DNA of 64,000 nucleotides from Desulfosporosinus acidiphilus SJ4 (GTDB lineage: Bacteria > Bacillota > Desulfitobacteriia > Desulfitobacteriales > Desulfitobacteriaceae), in the NCBI RefSeq assembly GCF_000255115.2, contig NC_018068.1, positions 1,893,977 to 1,957,976 on the forward strand, written 5' to 3'. Shown in pieces: positions 34,951 to 44,158 of the stretch. The notes beneath the pieces were generated by a model. That model saw nothing but the letters and a program-made list of their open reading frames with translations. It did no database searches and was not told where the DNA came from. The translations under genes and the position numbers were made by a program. The stretch's first letter is position 1. Each line of letters begins with the position of its first letter.

Positions 34951-35980
34951 AGGTGCTTTCATAAATCTCACGGAGGCGGGGATTTTCGCGCATGATTGCT
35001 AAGGCTATTTCCGAGTGTCCTTCGGTATACCCGTTTCCCACCAACATGGTGACATCTTTGCCAATGCCTTCCGCCCCTAAGGCTGCGGCGGTGAACGATG
35101 TCGCCATACTAAAGAAATACACGGTCCCTTTGTTTTTCGTGGCTAGGATACTGCCGAGTTCAGTATGAGGGATATTGACCATATTTAAGGTAAGGTCGGC
35201 CAGCTTGCCTTCGGTTAGGCGTTCAATTTCCTTTAAGACCCAGAGAGCATCGCGAGCATCTCCCTGGAGCGGAATGACCGGTAATCCGGAATCCCTCATA
35301 CGCTGTACACCAGCTTTGGAGTGACTAATTCCAATCACTTTGCCGGTGACGCCCGCCCGTTTACACGCTTCATGGAGGCAGAGAAGACCTGATTTTCCGC
35401 CACCTCCGATCACGACGACGGTATCTCCCGGTTTGACGATTTTAGCCGTTTGGGCGGGAGCCCCAGCCACGTCAAGTACAGCTAGGGCCAATTTCTGAGG
35501 CATGTCAGCGGGAAGTTTGGCGTAGATTCCACTTTCAAACAAGATCGCTTCCCCTTGCACCTCTACTTGATCAATGTCTTTGTGGACGGCGAGTATTTTG
35601 TCGATACGCAGAGGAGTCAAAGATAAGGAAACGAGGGTGGCGATTCGATCTCCGACCTTTAGATCTCGGTTATGCAGAGCAGAGCCAATCGCTTTTACCT
35701 TTCCAATGAGCATTCCTCCGGAGCCGGTGACAGGATTGTGTTGTTTGCCTCGTTGAGTAATGGTTTCTAAGATGATTTGGCCAATTTTCTCTGAATCTCC
35801 CTCGGCCTGAGTTTTAATCTGGGTAAAGGAGGCGGAATCAATATTTAAGACTTCAACATCGATAAGAATTTCGTTGTCATAAAGAGTTGAAAAATCATTA
35901 TCTATGGATTGAGCGGGTTGGGGAAAGACTCCTTTCGGGTTGATGACGCGATGGGTTCCATAAGGGCAGCCTAAGTTCAT
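34943..35980 (-). CDS. kdd: 3,5-diaminohexanoate dehydrogenase
   Basis: 345 residues from ATG 35980 (GGAG 9 bases before); the start used here gives MNLGCPYGTHRVI. It has the medium-chain dehydrogenase NAD site VVVIGGGGKSGLLCLHEACKRAG and GSGGMLIGKVKAIG typical of Kdd. It oxidises L-erythro-3,5-diaminohexanoate with NAD to 3-keto-5-aminohexanoate and ammonia. Directly behind kamA (29 bases), its end overlaps the probable kamB start by 8 bases. Confidence 0.93.
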   Translation of the reverse strand: MNLGCPYGTHRVINPKGVFPQPAQSIDNDFSTLYDNEILIDVEVLNIDSASFTQIKTQAEGDSEKIGQIILETITQRGKQHNPVTGSGGMLIGKVKAIGSALHNRDLKVGDRIATLVSLSLTPLRIDKILAVHKDIDQVEVQGEAILFESGIYAKLPADMPQKLALAVLDVAGAPAQTAKIVKPGDTVVVIGGGGKSGLLCLHEACKRAGVTGKVIGISHSKAGVQRMRDSGLPVIPLQGDARDALWVLKEIERLTEGKLADLTLNMVNIPHTELGSILATKNKGTVYFFSMATSFTAAALGAEGIGKDVTMLVGNGYTEGHSEIALAIMRENPRLREIYESTYA

Positions 35981-36009
35981 CGTTATAACTCCTTTCAGAT
36001 GTCGCATTT

Positions 36010-37254
36010 TTAATTGGCGTGGCGTTGGCGGCGATCGAGATTTTCGGGTTCAAGGGAAATTTTTTGATGGTTTAAGAGCTTCATCAAGCCGACTGAGGGG
36101 TCCTGCTCCTGACAGTATTGACACTGACATTGGTCCTGGAGAATATTCGGTTCGTCATAGACGCAAATGACTCCCTCATAGTTGCGGAGAATGACTTTAT
36201 TGGCCCCCATGGAGATAAGGTATTGAGGACTCACCGGAATCTTGCCGCCGCCTCCTGGGGCATCGATGACATAGGTTGGTACGGCATAGCCGCTGGTATG
36301 CCCTCGTAAGTTTTCGATAATTTCAATGCCTTTCGCCACTGAGGTGCGGAAATGTTCGATCCCTTTGGAAAGATCACATTGATAAATATAGTAGGGGCGA
36401 ACTCGGTTCATGACGAGTTCGTGGACGAGTTTTTTCATGATATTGGGGCAATCATTGATTCCGCGGAGAAGAACGGATTGATTGCCGAGGGGAATTCCTC
36501 CATCAGCCAGGCGAGCCAGTGCGGCCTTGGCCGACGGGGTGATTTCTTGGGGATGATTGAAGTGAGTGTTAATCCAGATGGGCTGGTATTTTCGCAACAT
36601 TTGGACAAGGTTATCTGTGATGCGCATGGGAAGAACCACTGGAATTCTGGTGCCGATACGGATAATTTCCACGTGAGGAATAGCGCGCAAATTGGAAAGA
36701 ATGTGTTCTAATCGATCATCGGAGAGGGTGAAGGGGTCGCCGCCGGATATTAAGACGTCTCGGATTTGGGGTGTAGCCCGAATATAGGCGAGTGCCTTTT
36801 TAAAGTCTTCCAAGGGAAGGGGCTGATCCGTCTGACCGGCGATTCGGCGGCGCGTACAATGCCGGCAATACATGGAACATTGATCGGTTACGAGGAGCAA
36901 GACGCGGTCCGGGTAGCGGTGGGTCAATCCTTTGACTGGAGAATCTGTGTCTTCATGTAAGGGATCAGAAAGATCGTGTTCTCCTACGTGAAGCTCTAAG
37001 GAAGTGGGAACAGCTTGTTTACGCACTGGGCAATGAGGATTTGCAGGATCAATTAATGAAGCGTAGTAAGGCGTAATGGACATACGGAGGGTACCAAGAC
37101 AATGTTCTATGCCGGATTCTTCCTCGGCAGTCAGAGGAATCACCTCCTTAAGTTCCTCGACCGTCGTGATGCGGTGGGAAACCTGCCAATGCCAATCATT
37201 CCATTGATCATCGGGGACAGAGCTCCATTTGGAAATGTCGTGACGTGAGCACAT
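36010..37254 (-). CDS. kamA: lysine 2,3-aminomutase
   Basis: 414 residues. Radical-SAM CxxxCxxC is CSMYCRHC (C126, C130, C133), followed by LISGGDPF and RIGTRIPVVLP; the PLP lysine lies in VIDAPGGGGKIPV. Three Cys near the C-terminus (CQCQYC) match the zinc site of this family. It converts L-lysine to L-beta-lysine, the first step of lysine fermentation. First gene of the minus-strand operon, about 85 bases after the sigma-54 promoter start. Confidence 0.95.
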   Translation of the reverse strand: MCSRHDISKWSSVPDDQWNDWHWQVSHRITTVEELKEVIPLTAEEESGIEHCLGTLRMSITPYYASLIDPANPHCPVRKQAVPTSLELHVGEHDLSDPLHEDTDSPVKGLTHRYPDRVLLLVTDQCSMYCRHCTRRRIAGQTDQPLPLEDFKKALAYIRATPQIRDVLISGGDPFTLSDDRLEHILSNLRAIPHVEIIRIGTRIPVVLPMRITDNLVQMLRKYQPIWINTHFNHPQEITPSAKAALARLADGGIPLGNQSVLLRGINDCPNIMKKLVHELVMNRVRPYYIYQCDLSKGIEHFRTSVAKGIEIIENLRGHTSGYAVPTYVIDAPGGGGKIPVSPQYLISMGANKVILRNYEGVICVYDEPNILQDQCQCQYCQEQDPSVGLMKLLNHQKISLEPENLDRRQRHAN

Positions 37255-37304
37255 ATTGGGACCTCCTTATTTGAAACATTGAGAGGCGTATTGGGAATTA
37301 TTTT

Positions 37305-37330
37305 GAAGTTACTTCGTTTGAAGTAACTTC
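37305..37330 (-). promoter_or_regulatory. leader hairpin upstream of kamA
   Basis: GAAGTTACTTC / GAAGTAACTTC around GTTT, perfect 11-bp arms, lying at the start of the kam transcript just behind the sigma-54 start. It may stabilise the mRNA or be a binding site. Confidence 0.5.
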
Positions 37331-37337
37331 GTATGTT

Positions 37338-37353
37338 TGCAAGATAAATGCCA
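37338..37353 (-). promoter_or_regulatory. sigma-54 promoter of the kam operon
   Basis: On the minus strand TGGCAT-TTATC-TTGCA, full -24/-12 match. Transcription would start near 37328, about 75 bases before kamA. Confidence 0.85.
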
Positions 37354-37413
37354 ATATAACTACTGCGCCGCAAGTTTTTGGGAGGCGGCAAAACGCCTGC
37401 AATTAGCGGAGAA

Positions 37414-37456
37414 AAACAGCCTTTAATACGTTTAACATACGTATTAAAGGCTGTTT
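37414..37456. promoter_or_regulatory. 18-bp perfect inverted repeat, probable activator site
   Basis: AAACAGCCTTTAATACGT-TTAACAT-ACGTATTAAAGGCTGTTT (43 bases in all; arms written apart). It is 60 bases upstream of the kam -24 box. It could be an enhancer site for the adjacent activator, or the terminator of the activator gene transcribed from the right, since T follows the arm in that direction. Confidence 0.55.
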
Positions 37457-37544
37457 AGAAAGAGAAAACTGCTGGTTTTCCGGCATTATGCCGAATTTTT
37501 GGAGTTTTAAAGCAGTAGGCAGAAGTTAAGAGGTTTGAACTAAA

Positions 37545-37592
37545 AGTTAAGAAGTTAAGAAGTTAAGAAGTTAAGAAGTTAAGAAGTTAAGA
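37545..37592. repeat. 8-base tandem repeat (AGTTAAGA x6)
   Basis: Six perfect units followed by a degenerate seventh (AGTTGAAG), just 40 bases after the stop of the activator gene. Slippage should make its length variable. No protein is coded. Confidence 0.9.
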
Positions 37593-37632
37593 AGTTGAAG
37601 GGTAGAGAGAGTTTGGAAGTCAGAAGTTGGGG

Positions 37633-39054
37633 TTATAGTTTAATGCCTAGGGCCTGAATCTTATATTGCAGGGTTTGGCGGGGGAGGCCTAAGATTTTTG
37701 CGGCCTGAGAAACATTACCTTTGGATTTTTCCAGAGCGGAGGAGATAAGTGTTTTTTCAACTTTGCCTAAAGCTTCCGGCAGAGGGAGATTTTCTACGTC
37801 AGACAGGTTCATTGGCTGATCCGGCAGCGCTTTTTGTAATAGATGAGGGGGGAGATGGGTTATTTCAAGGGAATCAGTTTCAGCGAGGTTCATTGCCCCT
37901 TCAAGGGTGCAACGTAATTCGCGAATGTTGCCAGGCCAGGGATAGCTGCTAAACAGGTCTTGAACGGGGGGTGAAATGCTGGAAATTTGGCAGTGAAGGT
38001 TTTGGTTAAGCTCTGTGATAAAGCGCTGGGTAAGGATAGGAATATCAGTTGAACGTTCACGCAAGGGGGGAAGCTTTAAGCTAACGACATTGAGTCGATA
38101 GTAGAGGTCCGGGCGTAAAAGATTTTTTTTGACGGCAACCGCCGGATCCATATTTGTGGAAGTGATAATACGCACATTCATAGGCCTTAACTGGGAGTCA
38201 CCAATGCGGCGGATATTTTTTTCCTGGATAAAGCGCAGGAGCTTAGCTTGTAGTTCAAAATCCAGACAGGTTAGTTCATCTAGGAACAAGGTTCCTCCAT
38301 CGGCAAGCTCAACGAGGCCGATTCGGTTTTCAGCACCGGTAAAACTTCCTTTGCTGGTGCCGAAGAGGATGCTTTCCATGAGTGTAGCGGGAAGGGCAGC
38401 GCAATTCTGACTGATGAATGGACCGTTGCGGCGTGGACTGTGGTTATGTATTGACTGAACTAATAATTCTTTTCCTGTACCAGTTTCGCCGTGCACGAGA
38501 ATAGGAGAATCTGTTCGGGCGGCTTTTTTAGCTCGCTCAATGACCTCGAGCAATGCGGGGTGCTGGCCAATAATGTCGTTGAAGGTATAATTGGCATGTT
38601 CGACGTTGGGGCGTTTAGGGCGAAGTTTGAGATCGGAGTGTAAGTCGACGATTTTTTCGGCGAGCAGTTTAACTTGGGTTAGATTTTGGGAAATATCAAT
38701 AGCCCCTACGATTCGTCCATTGGCACGAATAGGCAGGCTGGTTGTTAAGAGGTAAATGGGGATACCGTAAAGGTTTCGAATTTCCTGTTCCTTACGGATG
38801 ACGCTTTCACCAGTGCGCAGGACTTGAAGAATGGTACTGGTCTCTTCAGTTAAAGAGGGGAACATTTCCAGAACATGTTTTCCTAAAGCTTTTTGAGGAT
38901 TAATGCCGTCAATGTTAGCAGCAGATTGATTATACAACTGGGTGATTCCTTGTTGGTCTGTGATGTGGACTCCTTCGGGAATATTTTCCAGTAGAGTATA
39001 GAGGCTTTCACTTAAAAAATTGGGTTCCAATATAGCCTTTTCACTCCTCTCCAC
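37633..39054 (-). CDS. sigma-54-dependent activator of the lysine cluster
   Basis: 473 residues: PAS sensor (residues 15-130: ENIPEGVHITDQQGITQLYNQSA), AAA+ domain with GETGTGKE (Walker A), the sigma-54 contact loop GSFTGA, Walker B GGTLFLDE and [11 protein letters not shown], and a Fis-type C-terminal helix-turn-helix (ALEKSKGNVSQAAKILGLPRQTLQYKIQALG). All activator motifs are intact. It reads toward kamA and precedes the -24/-12 promoter, so it probably switches on the lysine genes. The signal sensed by PAS is unknown. RocR/PrdR-like in build. Confidence 0.88.
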   Translation of the reverse strand: MERSEKAILEPNFLSESLYTLLENIPEGVHITDQQGITQLYNQSAANIDGINPQKALGKHVLEMFPSLTEETSTILQVLRTGESVIRKEQEIRNLYGIPIYLLTTSLPIRANGRIVGAIDISQNLTQVKLLAEKIVDLHSDLKLRPKRPNVEHANYTFNDIIGQHPALLEVIERAKKAARTDSPILVHGETGTGKELLVQSIHNHSPRRNGPFISQNCAALPATLMESILFGTSKGSFTGAENRIGLVELADGGTLFLDELTCLDFELQAKLLRFIQEKNIRRIGDSQLRPMNVRIITSTNMDPAVAVKKNLLRPDLYYRLNVVSLKLPPLRERSTDIPILTQRFITELNQNLHCQISSISPPVQDLFSSYPWPGNIRELRCTLEGAMNLAETDSLEITHLPPHLLQKALPDQPMNLSDVENLPLPEALGKVEKTLISSALEKSKGNVSQAAKILGLPRQTLQYKIQALGIKL

Positions 39055-39293
39055 GTATTAGTGATTTAAGTTTACTACATTATTTGCGAGGTGTGTGAAA
39101 ATTTGAAATTTTGATCCAGGTTAGGAATAGTTTAAGAAGGAGTATCGAGGGTTATCACGAATCTTTGCTATACATTAAATTACGATTGCTTTTAGAACCA
39201 TACTATCGTATCTAGAATATTACATACAACGGCGGTTTGACTTTCTTCCAACAGAATTATGAGGGCAAAATTTTTTGCAGATGGAGTAATTAT

Positions 39294-40700
39294 ATGAATG
39301 AAGTCAGCTTAATGATGATTTTGGACCAACTAGATGAAGGGGTGCATGTCGTAGACCTTGAGGGAAACACAATCTACTATAATAGGGCGATGGGCCGTAT
39401 TGAAGGACTCGATCCGAAAGATGTACTTGGACAAAGTTTATTACGGAATTTTCCATCGTTATCTAAAGAGACGAGCACACTTTGGTACGTTTTACAAACT
39501 CGTAATCCTTTAGTTCAAGTCAGTCAGACGTATCTTAATCCTCGTGGCGAAAAGATTACGAGTGTTAATAATACTTATCCGCTCTATGTCCAGGGAGAGT
39601 TCGTGGGAGCGTTTGAAGTGACTAGGGATTTGAGTCGGGTGGCGCGATTGACTGAACAAGTAGTTCAACTTCAGAGTGAACTTCACCCGCCTTTACGCAA
39701 TCAGGCGAAAAAAAAATCTTCTTTTTATAGCTTCGATGATATTGTGACCCAGAGTGAAAGTATGCTTGTCTTATTGGCTAAAGCGAAACGGGCTGCGAAT
39801 ACCGGGATTAGTGTTTTAATTACGGGGGAGACCGGAACGGGTAAAGAGATGGTGGCACAGAGTATTCATACCTATAGCTCGCGAGCAGATGGACCGTTCA
39901 TCGCTCAGAATTGTGCCGCCTTACCAGAAAGTTTGTTGGAAGGTATCTTATTTGGAACAGTACGCGGCAGTTTTACGGGAGCGGTTGATCGTCCGGGATT
40001 GTTCGAACAAGCTCAAGGGGGGACCCTTTTATTAGATGAGATTGACTCTATGGGCCTTAACCTTCAGGCAAAATTATTACGCGTTTTGCAAGAAGGAAGA
40101 ATTCGCCGTTTGGGGGATCTAAGGGAAAAAGAGATCGATGTACGTATTCTGGCGACCACAAATAAACCTACTGAAGAGAGCATTCGTCAGGGACTAATTC
40201 GTACCGATCTTTATTACCGAATTAACGTTTTGGAAACTGCACTTCCTCCCTTGCGGGAACGAAAAGAAGACATAGAACTTTTAATTCAACATTTCTTGCG
40301 GCAAATGGCTGATAAACATCAGCGAAGTGTTCCAACTCTTAATTTCGACGTTTTGCTCACTCTGAAAAATCACGACTGGCCTGGCAATGTCAGAGAGCTG
40401 GCCCATGTGATCGAAGCGGGAGTGGTTATGGCGGAACAGGAGTTTGGGGTGAATGAGCTGCCAAATTACTTACAAGCCAAGGCCCCCACACTAAAGAGGC
40501 GAAAAGGCAAGGAGAAAAAATCGACATTAACACTTCAGGAGTGTCTTCGAGAATTAGAAGAACGTATGATTCGGGTAGCTTTGGAGAAGACTGAAGGAAA
40601 TTTAACCAAAGCTTCTGAACAATTGGGGATTTCACGTCAATTACTTCAGTATAAGCTGCGCAGTATAGATTATAAAAAAATTCAAGGCGGGATTAAGTGA
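39294..40700 (+). CDS. sigma-54-dependent activator of the ornithine cluster
   Basis: 468 residues from ATG 39294 (GGAG 7 bases upstream); an earlier frame start at 39237 has no RBS. Same build as its divergent neighbour: PAS (QLDEGVHVVDLEGNTIYYNRAM), AAA+ with GETGTGKE, GSFTGA, Walker B GGTLLLDE and DWPGNVRELAH, and Fis-type helix-turn-helix (ALEKTEGNLTKASEQLGISRQLLQYKLRS). The two are clear paralogues. It reads toward ord across a -24/-12 promoter. Its stop codon lies at the edge of a dispersed repeat. Confidence 0.88.
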   Translation: MNEVSLMMILDQLDEGVHVVDLEGNTIYYNRAMGRIEGLDPKDVLGQSLLRNFPSLSKETSTLWYVLQTRNPLVQVSQTYLNPRGEKITSVNNTYPLYVQGEFVGAFEVTRDLSRVARLTEQVVQLQSELHPPLRNQAKKKSSFYSFDDIVTQSESMLVLLAKAKRAANTGISVLITGETGTGKEMVAQSIHTYSSRADGPFIAQNCAALPESLLEGILFGTVRGSFTGAVDRPGLFEQAQGGTLLLDEIDSMGLNLQAKLLRVLQEGRIRRLGDLREKEIDVRILATTNKPTEESIRQGLIRTDLYYRINVLETALPPLRERKEDIELLIQHFLRQMADKHQRSVPTLNFDVLLTLKNHDWPGNVRELAHVIEAGVVMAEQEFGVNELPNYLQAKAPTLKRRKGKEKKSTLTLQECLRELEERMIRVALEKTEGNLTKASEQLGISRQLLQYKLRSIDYKKIQGGIK

Positions 40701-40797
40701 ACTCGTTCAGCTAAAGCCGAACATCGAGGCTTCAGATGGAGACGCTACCCCACTTGAAGTTTACGAAGGCCCCGCCCCATTGACAAGAAGTGTAAGG
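40697..40797 (-). repeat. dispersed IS200/605-like end repeat, copy A
   Basis: Read on the minus strand it ends with GATGTTCGGCTTTAGCTGAA-CGAG-TTCAC, preceded by GGGGTAGCGTC.... It is a homologue of copies B and C. The TGA of the activator gene upstream is inside it. Confidence 0.8.
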
Positions 40798-40840
40798 TTT
40801 AATAACGGGATAAAATAAAAAATGAGTGAGTGAAGTTTAA

Positions 40841-40882
40841 AAGCAAGATATTTTGCAGAAAGGCAAAATATCTTGCTTTTTA
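40841..40882 (+). terminator. terminator of the ornithine activator gene
   Basis: AAGCAAGATATTTTGC / GCAAAATATCTTGCTT around AGAAAG, then TTTT. 16-bp perfect stem. Confidence 0.85.
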
Positions 40883-41151
40883 AGTTATGACTCCGCTGCG
40901 TAAGACCCCAAAAAAAAATTTACGGTAGAGTGAGTACGTTAAGTGTATTTTGTCCAAGCGAATACGGATGATAGGCGTTAACCAGACCAACGCTTCACAG
41001 GCAGAATTACAAAAAGATTTTAGGCGATAGCCCCAGTGGAGACTAATCCACGAGCTAATCTTTCGGATTTAGCTTAAGGTTAAAGGATCGTATCTTTGAC
41101 GGCAGTGAATAGGAAATGCTGCGCGTGCGAACGGGCAATAGAGTAATTTAA
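40883..41151 (+). other. upstream regulatory stretch of the ord promoter
   Basis: No gene. Several inverted repeats are candidate activator sites: GCGTT...AACGC (about 40977-40996), GTGGA-GACTAA-TCCAC (about 41036-41051) and AGCTAA...TTTAGCT (about 41054-41075). All lie 70-180 bases before the -24 box, as enhancer sites usually do. Confidence 0.4.
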
Positions 41152-41167
41152 TGGCATAACTTTTGCA
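41152..41167 (+). promoter_or_regulatory. sigma-54 promoter of the ornithine operon
   Basis: TGGCAT-AACTT-TTGCA, full match to -24/-12. Expected start near 41179, 90 bases before ord. Confidence 0.88.
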
Positions 41168-41268
41168 ATATTAAAGAAACAAGAGAAAATTAGCACTTTG
41201 TTCTAATGAATGCTATTTGCAGTGAAAACAGGAGCTAAAAATAGATGCCGATGAGGAGGGTTAACGGT

Positions 41269-42321
41269 ATGAACGAAATACGTGTAATTCAATGGGGGCT
41301 GGGGGCCATGGGAAGTGGTATGGCCCGCTTAATTCAGTCAAAAACCGGGCTCAAGATTGTCTATGCTTATGACCAAGATCCCCAAAAAATTGGGCAGGAT
41401 TTAGGAGAGTTTTTGGGGGGAGTTAAGAGTGGGGTCAGAATTCAGCGACCGCCACAACCGGGAGAAATGAATCTGGAAAAAGCTGATCTTGTAATTTTAG
41501 CCACATCTTCTTTTACCAAGGAAGTGACTCCCCAAATTGAGATAGCTCTTAAACATTCCTTAAATGTTATAAGTATTGCGGAGGAAATGGCTTATCCATG
41601 GGCTCAGGAACCTGAGCTGGCGATGCATATTGACGGATTGGCTAGAGAGTATGGAGTGAGTGTTCTTGGGACGGGGATTAATCCGGGATTTGTTCTGGAT
41701 ACCTTAATTTTGGCGTTGACGGGTACTTGTCTGGCGGTCGATAAGATTAAAGCCGCTCGGATTAATGACCTGTCTCCCTTTGGCCCCACGGTCATGCAGA
41801 CACAGGGCGTGGGTGTGAGTGCAGAAGCCTTCGAGGCGGGGTTACAAAGCGGTAGGATTGTCGGGCATGTTGGGTTTAAAGAATCGCTTTATCTCTTAGC
41901 AAAAACGTTGGGGTGGAAGTTGGACAAAATTGAAGAAACCCGTTTTCCTATTATTTCGAAGGTTAAGAGAGAAACGGCCTATGTGAAAGTCGAGCCGGGT
42001 CAAGTGGCAGGCTGCCAGCATACAGCAATTGGGTATGTTGATGGGGTCCCTAAGATTGAATTGATTCATCCCCAGCAAGTTTTGCCCCATCTGGAAGGGA
42101 TTGAGACAGGAGATTATATCGACATCAGCGGACAACCGGATATTCATTTAGCAATTAAACCGGAAATTCCAGGCGGGCTTGGAACCATGGCCATGGCTGT
42201 GAACATGATTCCCCAGGTTTTAGCGGCTCGCCCAGGACTATTGAGCATGGCAGAATTACCGGTTCCAGCCGCTTTAATGGGAGATATACGGGAGCTATTG
42301 GCCTGGCGAAAGGGGGAGTAA
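41269..42321 (+). CDS. ord: 2,4-diaminopentanoate dehydrogenase
   Basis: 350 residues from ATG 41269 with GAGGAGGG upstream; earlier ATGs lack one. IRVIQWGLGAMGSGMARLIQ is the dihydrodipicolinate-reductase-like NAD(P) loop; SVLGTGINPGFVLDTLILAL and MGDIRELLAWRKGE are typical of Ord. It oxidises 2,4-diaminopentanoate to 2-amino-4-ketopentanoate with release of ammonia. First gene of the plus-strand ornithine operon; ortA follows in 4 bases. Confidence 0.93.
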   Translation: MNEIRVIQWGLGAMGSGMARLIQSKTGLKIVYAYDQDPQKIGQDLGEFLGGVKSGVRIQRPPQPGEMNLEKADLVILATSSFTKEVTPQIEIALKHSLNVISIAEEMAYPWAQEPELAMHIDGLAREYGVSVLGTGINPGFVLDTLILALTGTCLAVDKIKAARINDLSPFGPTVMQTQGVGVSAEAFEAGLQSGRIVGHVGFKESLYLLAKTLGWKLDKIEETRFPIISKVKRETAYVKVEPGQVAGCQHTAIGYVDGVPKIELIHPQQVLPHLEGIETGDYIDISGQPDIHLAIKPEIPGGLGTMAMAVNMIPQVLAARPGLLSMAELPVPAALMGDIRELLAWRKGE

Positions 42322-42325
42322 ACAA

Positions 42326-42670
42326 ATGAGTAAGGAGAAGGAAAGCATTATTGAAGAAAGTGCAGTAAGCGGAGACTGGGTAGAAATTTGGAAGGTAATT
42401 TTGGAACCTGGCGAACGGGCTTCCCAAGTTCCGGAGGATACCCAGAAGGTTCCCTTGGAGATGCGTATGCGGGGTTTTTTAGTCAATGAGCGAGCGAACT
42501 TGGGGGAGAGTGTCTCTATTCGCACCCGTATTGGGCGTTTGGTGGAAGGGAAATTGGTTTCGCTTCATCCTCGCTATAACCATACATTTGGAGAACCGCA
42601 AAAAGAGCTTTTGGCTATCGGGCAAGAATTAAGGACTTTGCTAAAGAAAGAGGGGGATGGCGATGAGTAA
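42326..42670 (+). CDS. ortA: 2-amino-4-ketopentanoate thiolase alpha subunit
   Basis: 114 residues. GDWVEIWKVILEPGERASQVPEDTQKVPLEMRMRGFL and GDSVSIRTRIGR-type GESVSIRTRIGRLVEGKLV are the OrtA hallmarks. The small subunit pairs with OrtB. Its stop overlaps the OrtB start (ATGAGTAA). Confidence 0.93.
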   Translation: MSKEKESIIEESAVSGDWVEIWKVILEPGERASQVPEDTQKVPLEMRMRGFLVNERANLGESVSIRTRIGRLVEGKLVSLHPRYNHTFGEPQKELLAIGQELRTLLKKEGDGDE

Positions 42671-44075
42671 ACCATTAGCCCAATCTTACGAGGCAGTCAT
42701 GGCCCGTAAGGGAGAAATCATGCGTAAAGCTATCGGGATTGATTACTCCTTATTTGAATTTGGCAAACTGGGATTTGATTATGAGGCAATGATGGGATCG
42801 GTGGCTTATTCTCTGGAGGAGACAGCTCGAATCCAACGAGCAGCAGGGGTAGGAAACACGCCTTTGTTAGAACTTCGGAATCTAACAGCTTTGGCTCGTG
42901 AAGTGGCTCCTCCGGGGAAAGGGGCACGAATTTTTATTAAAGACGAAGCAGCTAATCCCTCGGGCAGTTTTAAAGCGCGCCGCGCAGCCTTGTCGGTTTA
43001 TGAAGCGGAACGACGTGGGTATCCGGGTGTGATTGCCGCAACCTCCGGAAATTATGGGGCCGCTGTTGCTTCTCAGGCCGCTATGAGGGGTATTCCTTGT
43101 CTGATTGTTCAGGAAGTCTTTGATTCTCGCGGACAGGGACAACCGGAAATTATTGAGAAGAGTCGAGTGTGTGAGGCTTACGGAGCGGAAGTTCTTCAGT
43201 TATCCGTTGGGCCGGAACTCTTTTATGTTTTTTTGCAGCTCTTGGAAGAAACGGGGTTTTTTAATGCTTCACTCTATACACCCTTTGGAATTGCCGGAGT
43301 AGAAACCTTGGGATATGAACTCGTGGAACAAACATGCCGGTTAACCGGTCAAGTTCCCGATGCCGTAGTGGTTACTCATGCCGGCGGAGGGAATGTTACC
43401 GGGACGGCACGGGGACTGCGAAAAGCCGGTTGTTCGGCTCAGGTCATCGGAGCGAGTATTGACCTCAAAGGGTTGCATATGGCCAGTGACCGGGATTTTA
43501 ATCGTAAATCCTTTACCACCGGGCATACTGGTTTTGGCTTGCCTTTTGCAATTTGTCCCGATCGTTCGGATGTTCCTCGCAATGCTGCCCGCCCCCTCCG
43601 TTATCTGGATCGTTATGTCACGGTGACTCAGGGTGAAGCGTTCTATATCACGGAGGCCTTGGCCCAGTTAGAAGGGCTGGAACGAGGACCGGCCGGAAAC
43701 ACCTCCTTGGCAGCCGCTTTTGCTTTGGCTCAGGAACTGAGAAAAGATCAGGTCATTGTTGTTCAAGAAACCGAGTATACCGGAGCGGGTAAACATCCCC
43801 AAGCTCAGTTGACCTTTGCCAGGGAAAACGGTATCGAAGTGCGGCGTGGTGATCCGCATGACAGTGTTCCGGGAAAAAATATCATTATTCCAGTCCATCC
43901 GGCTCAGATTCAGGTAAAAGACTTGGAGTTGGATCATATTCGACAGAGCTATCTGAAAAATGTCGTGGGAGAAACCCCTTATGCCAGCCTAACAGAGCAG
44001 GACAAAGAATACTTGGCCTTGGAAACACGCTGGAATCAAGCCCGAATCGAAGAGGTACTCCATCATTTCGGATAA
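42663..44075 (+). CDS. ortB: 2-amino-4-ketopentanoate thiolase beta subunit
   Basis: 470 residues from ATG 42663 (AGAGGGGG 7 bases before). Fold-type II PLP enzyme: DEAANPSGSFKARRAALSVYEA carries the PLP lysine, then GVIAATSGNYGAAVASQAAMRG and VVTHAGGGNVTGTARGLRKAG. With OrtA it splits 2-amino-4-ketopentanoate with CoA to acetyl-CoA and D-alanine. Middle of the ornithine operon, translationally coupled to ortA. Confidence 0.95.
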   Translation: MSKPLAQSYEAVMARKGEIMRKAIGIDYSLFEFGKLGFDYEAMMGSVAYSLEETARIQRAAGVGNTPLLELRNLTALAREVAPPGKGARIFIKDEAANPSGSFKARRAALSVYEAERRGYPGVIAATSGNYGAAVASQAAMRGIPCLIVQEVFDSRGQGQPEIIEKSRVCEAYGAEVLQLSVGPELFYVFLQLLEETGFFNASLYTPFGIAGVETLGYELVEQTCRLTGQVPDAVVVTHAGGGNVTGTARGLRKAGCSAQVIGASIDLKGLHMASDRDFNRKSFTTGHTGFGLPFAICPDRSDVPRNAARPLRYLDRYVTVTQGEAFYITEALAQLEGLERGPAGNTSLAAAFALAQELRKDQVIVVQETEYTGAGKHPQAQLTFARENGIEVRRGDPHDSVPGKNIIIPVHPAQIQVKDLELDHIRQSYLKNVVGETPYASLTEQDKEYLALETRWNQARIEEVLHHFG

Positions 44076-44158
44076 TACTCGATGTCGAAGGTTTAGATAG
44101 TAAAAGTAATAGAGTTAGCGATGGTGATATTGATATTGATTTTGAAGGGGTGTTAGAT

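Noticed and set aside
37545-37600. AGTTAAGA repeats as a possible CRISPR array
   Set aside because: Units are 8 bases and contiguous without spacers; no cas genes. No CRISPR array was seen anywhere in the window.
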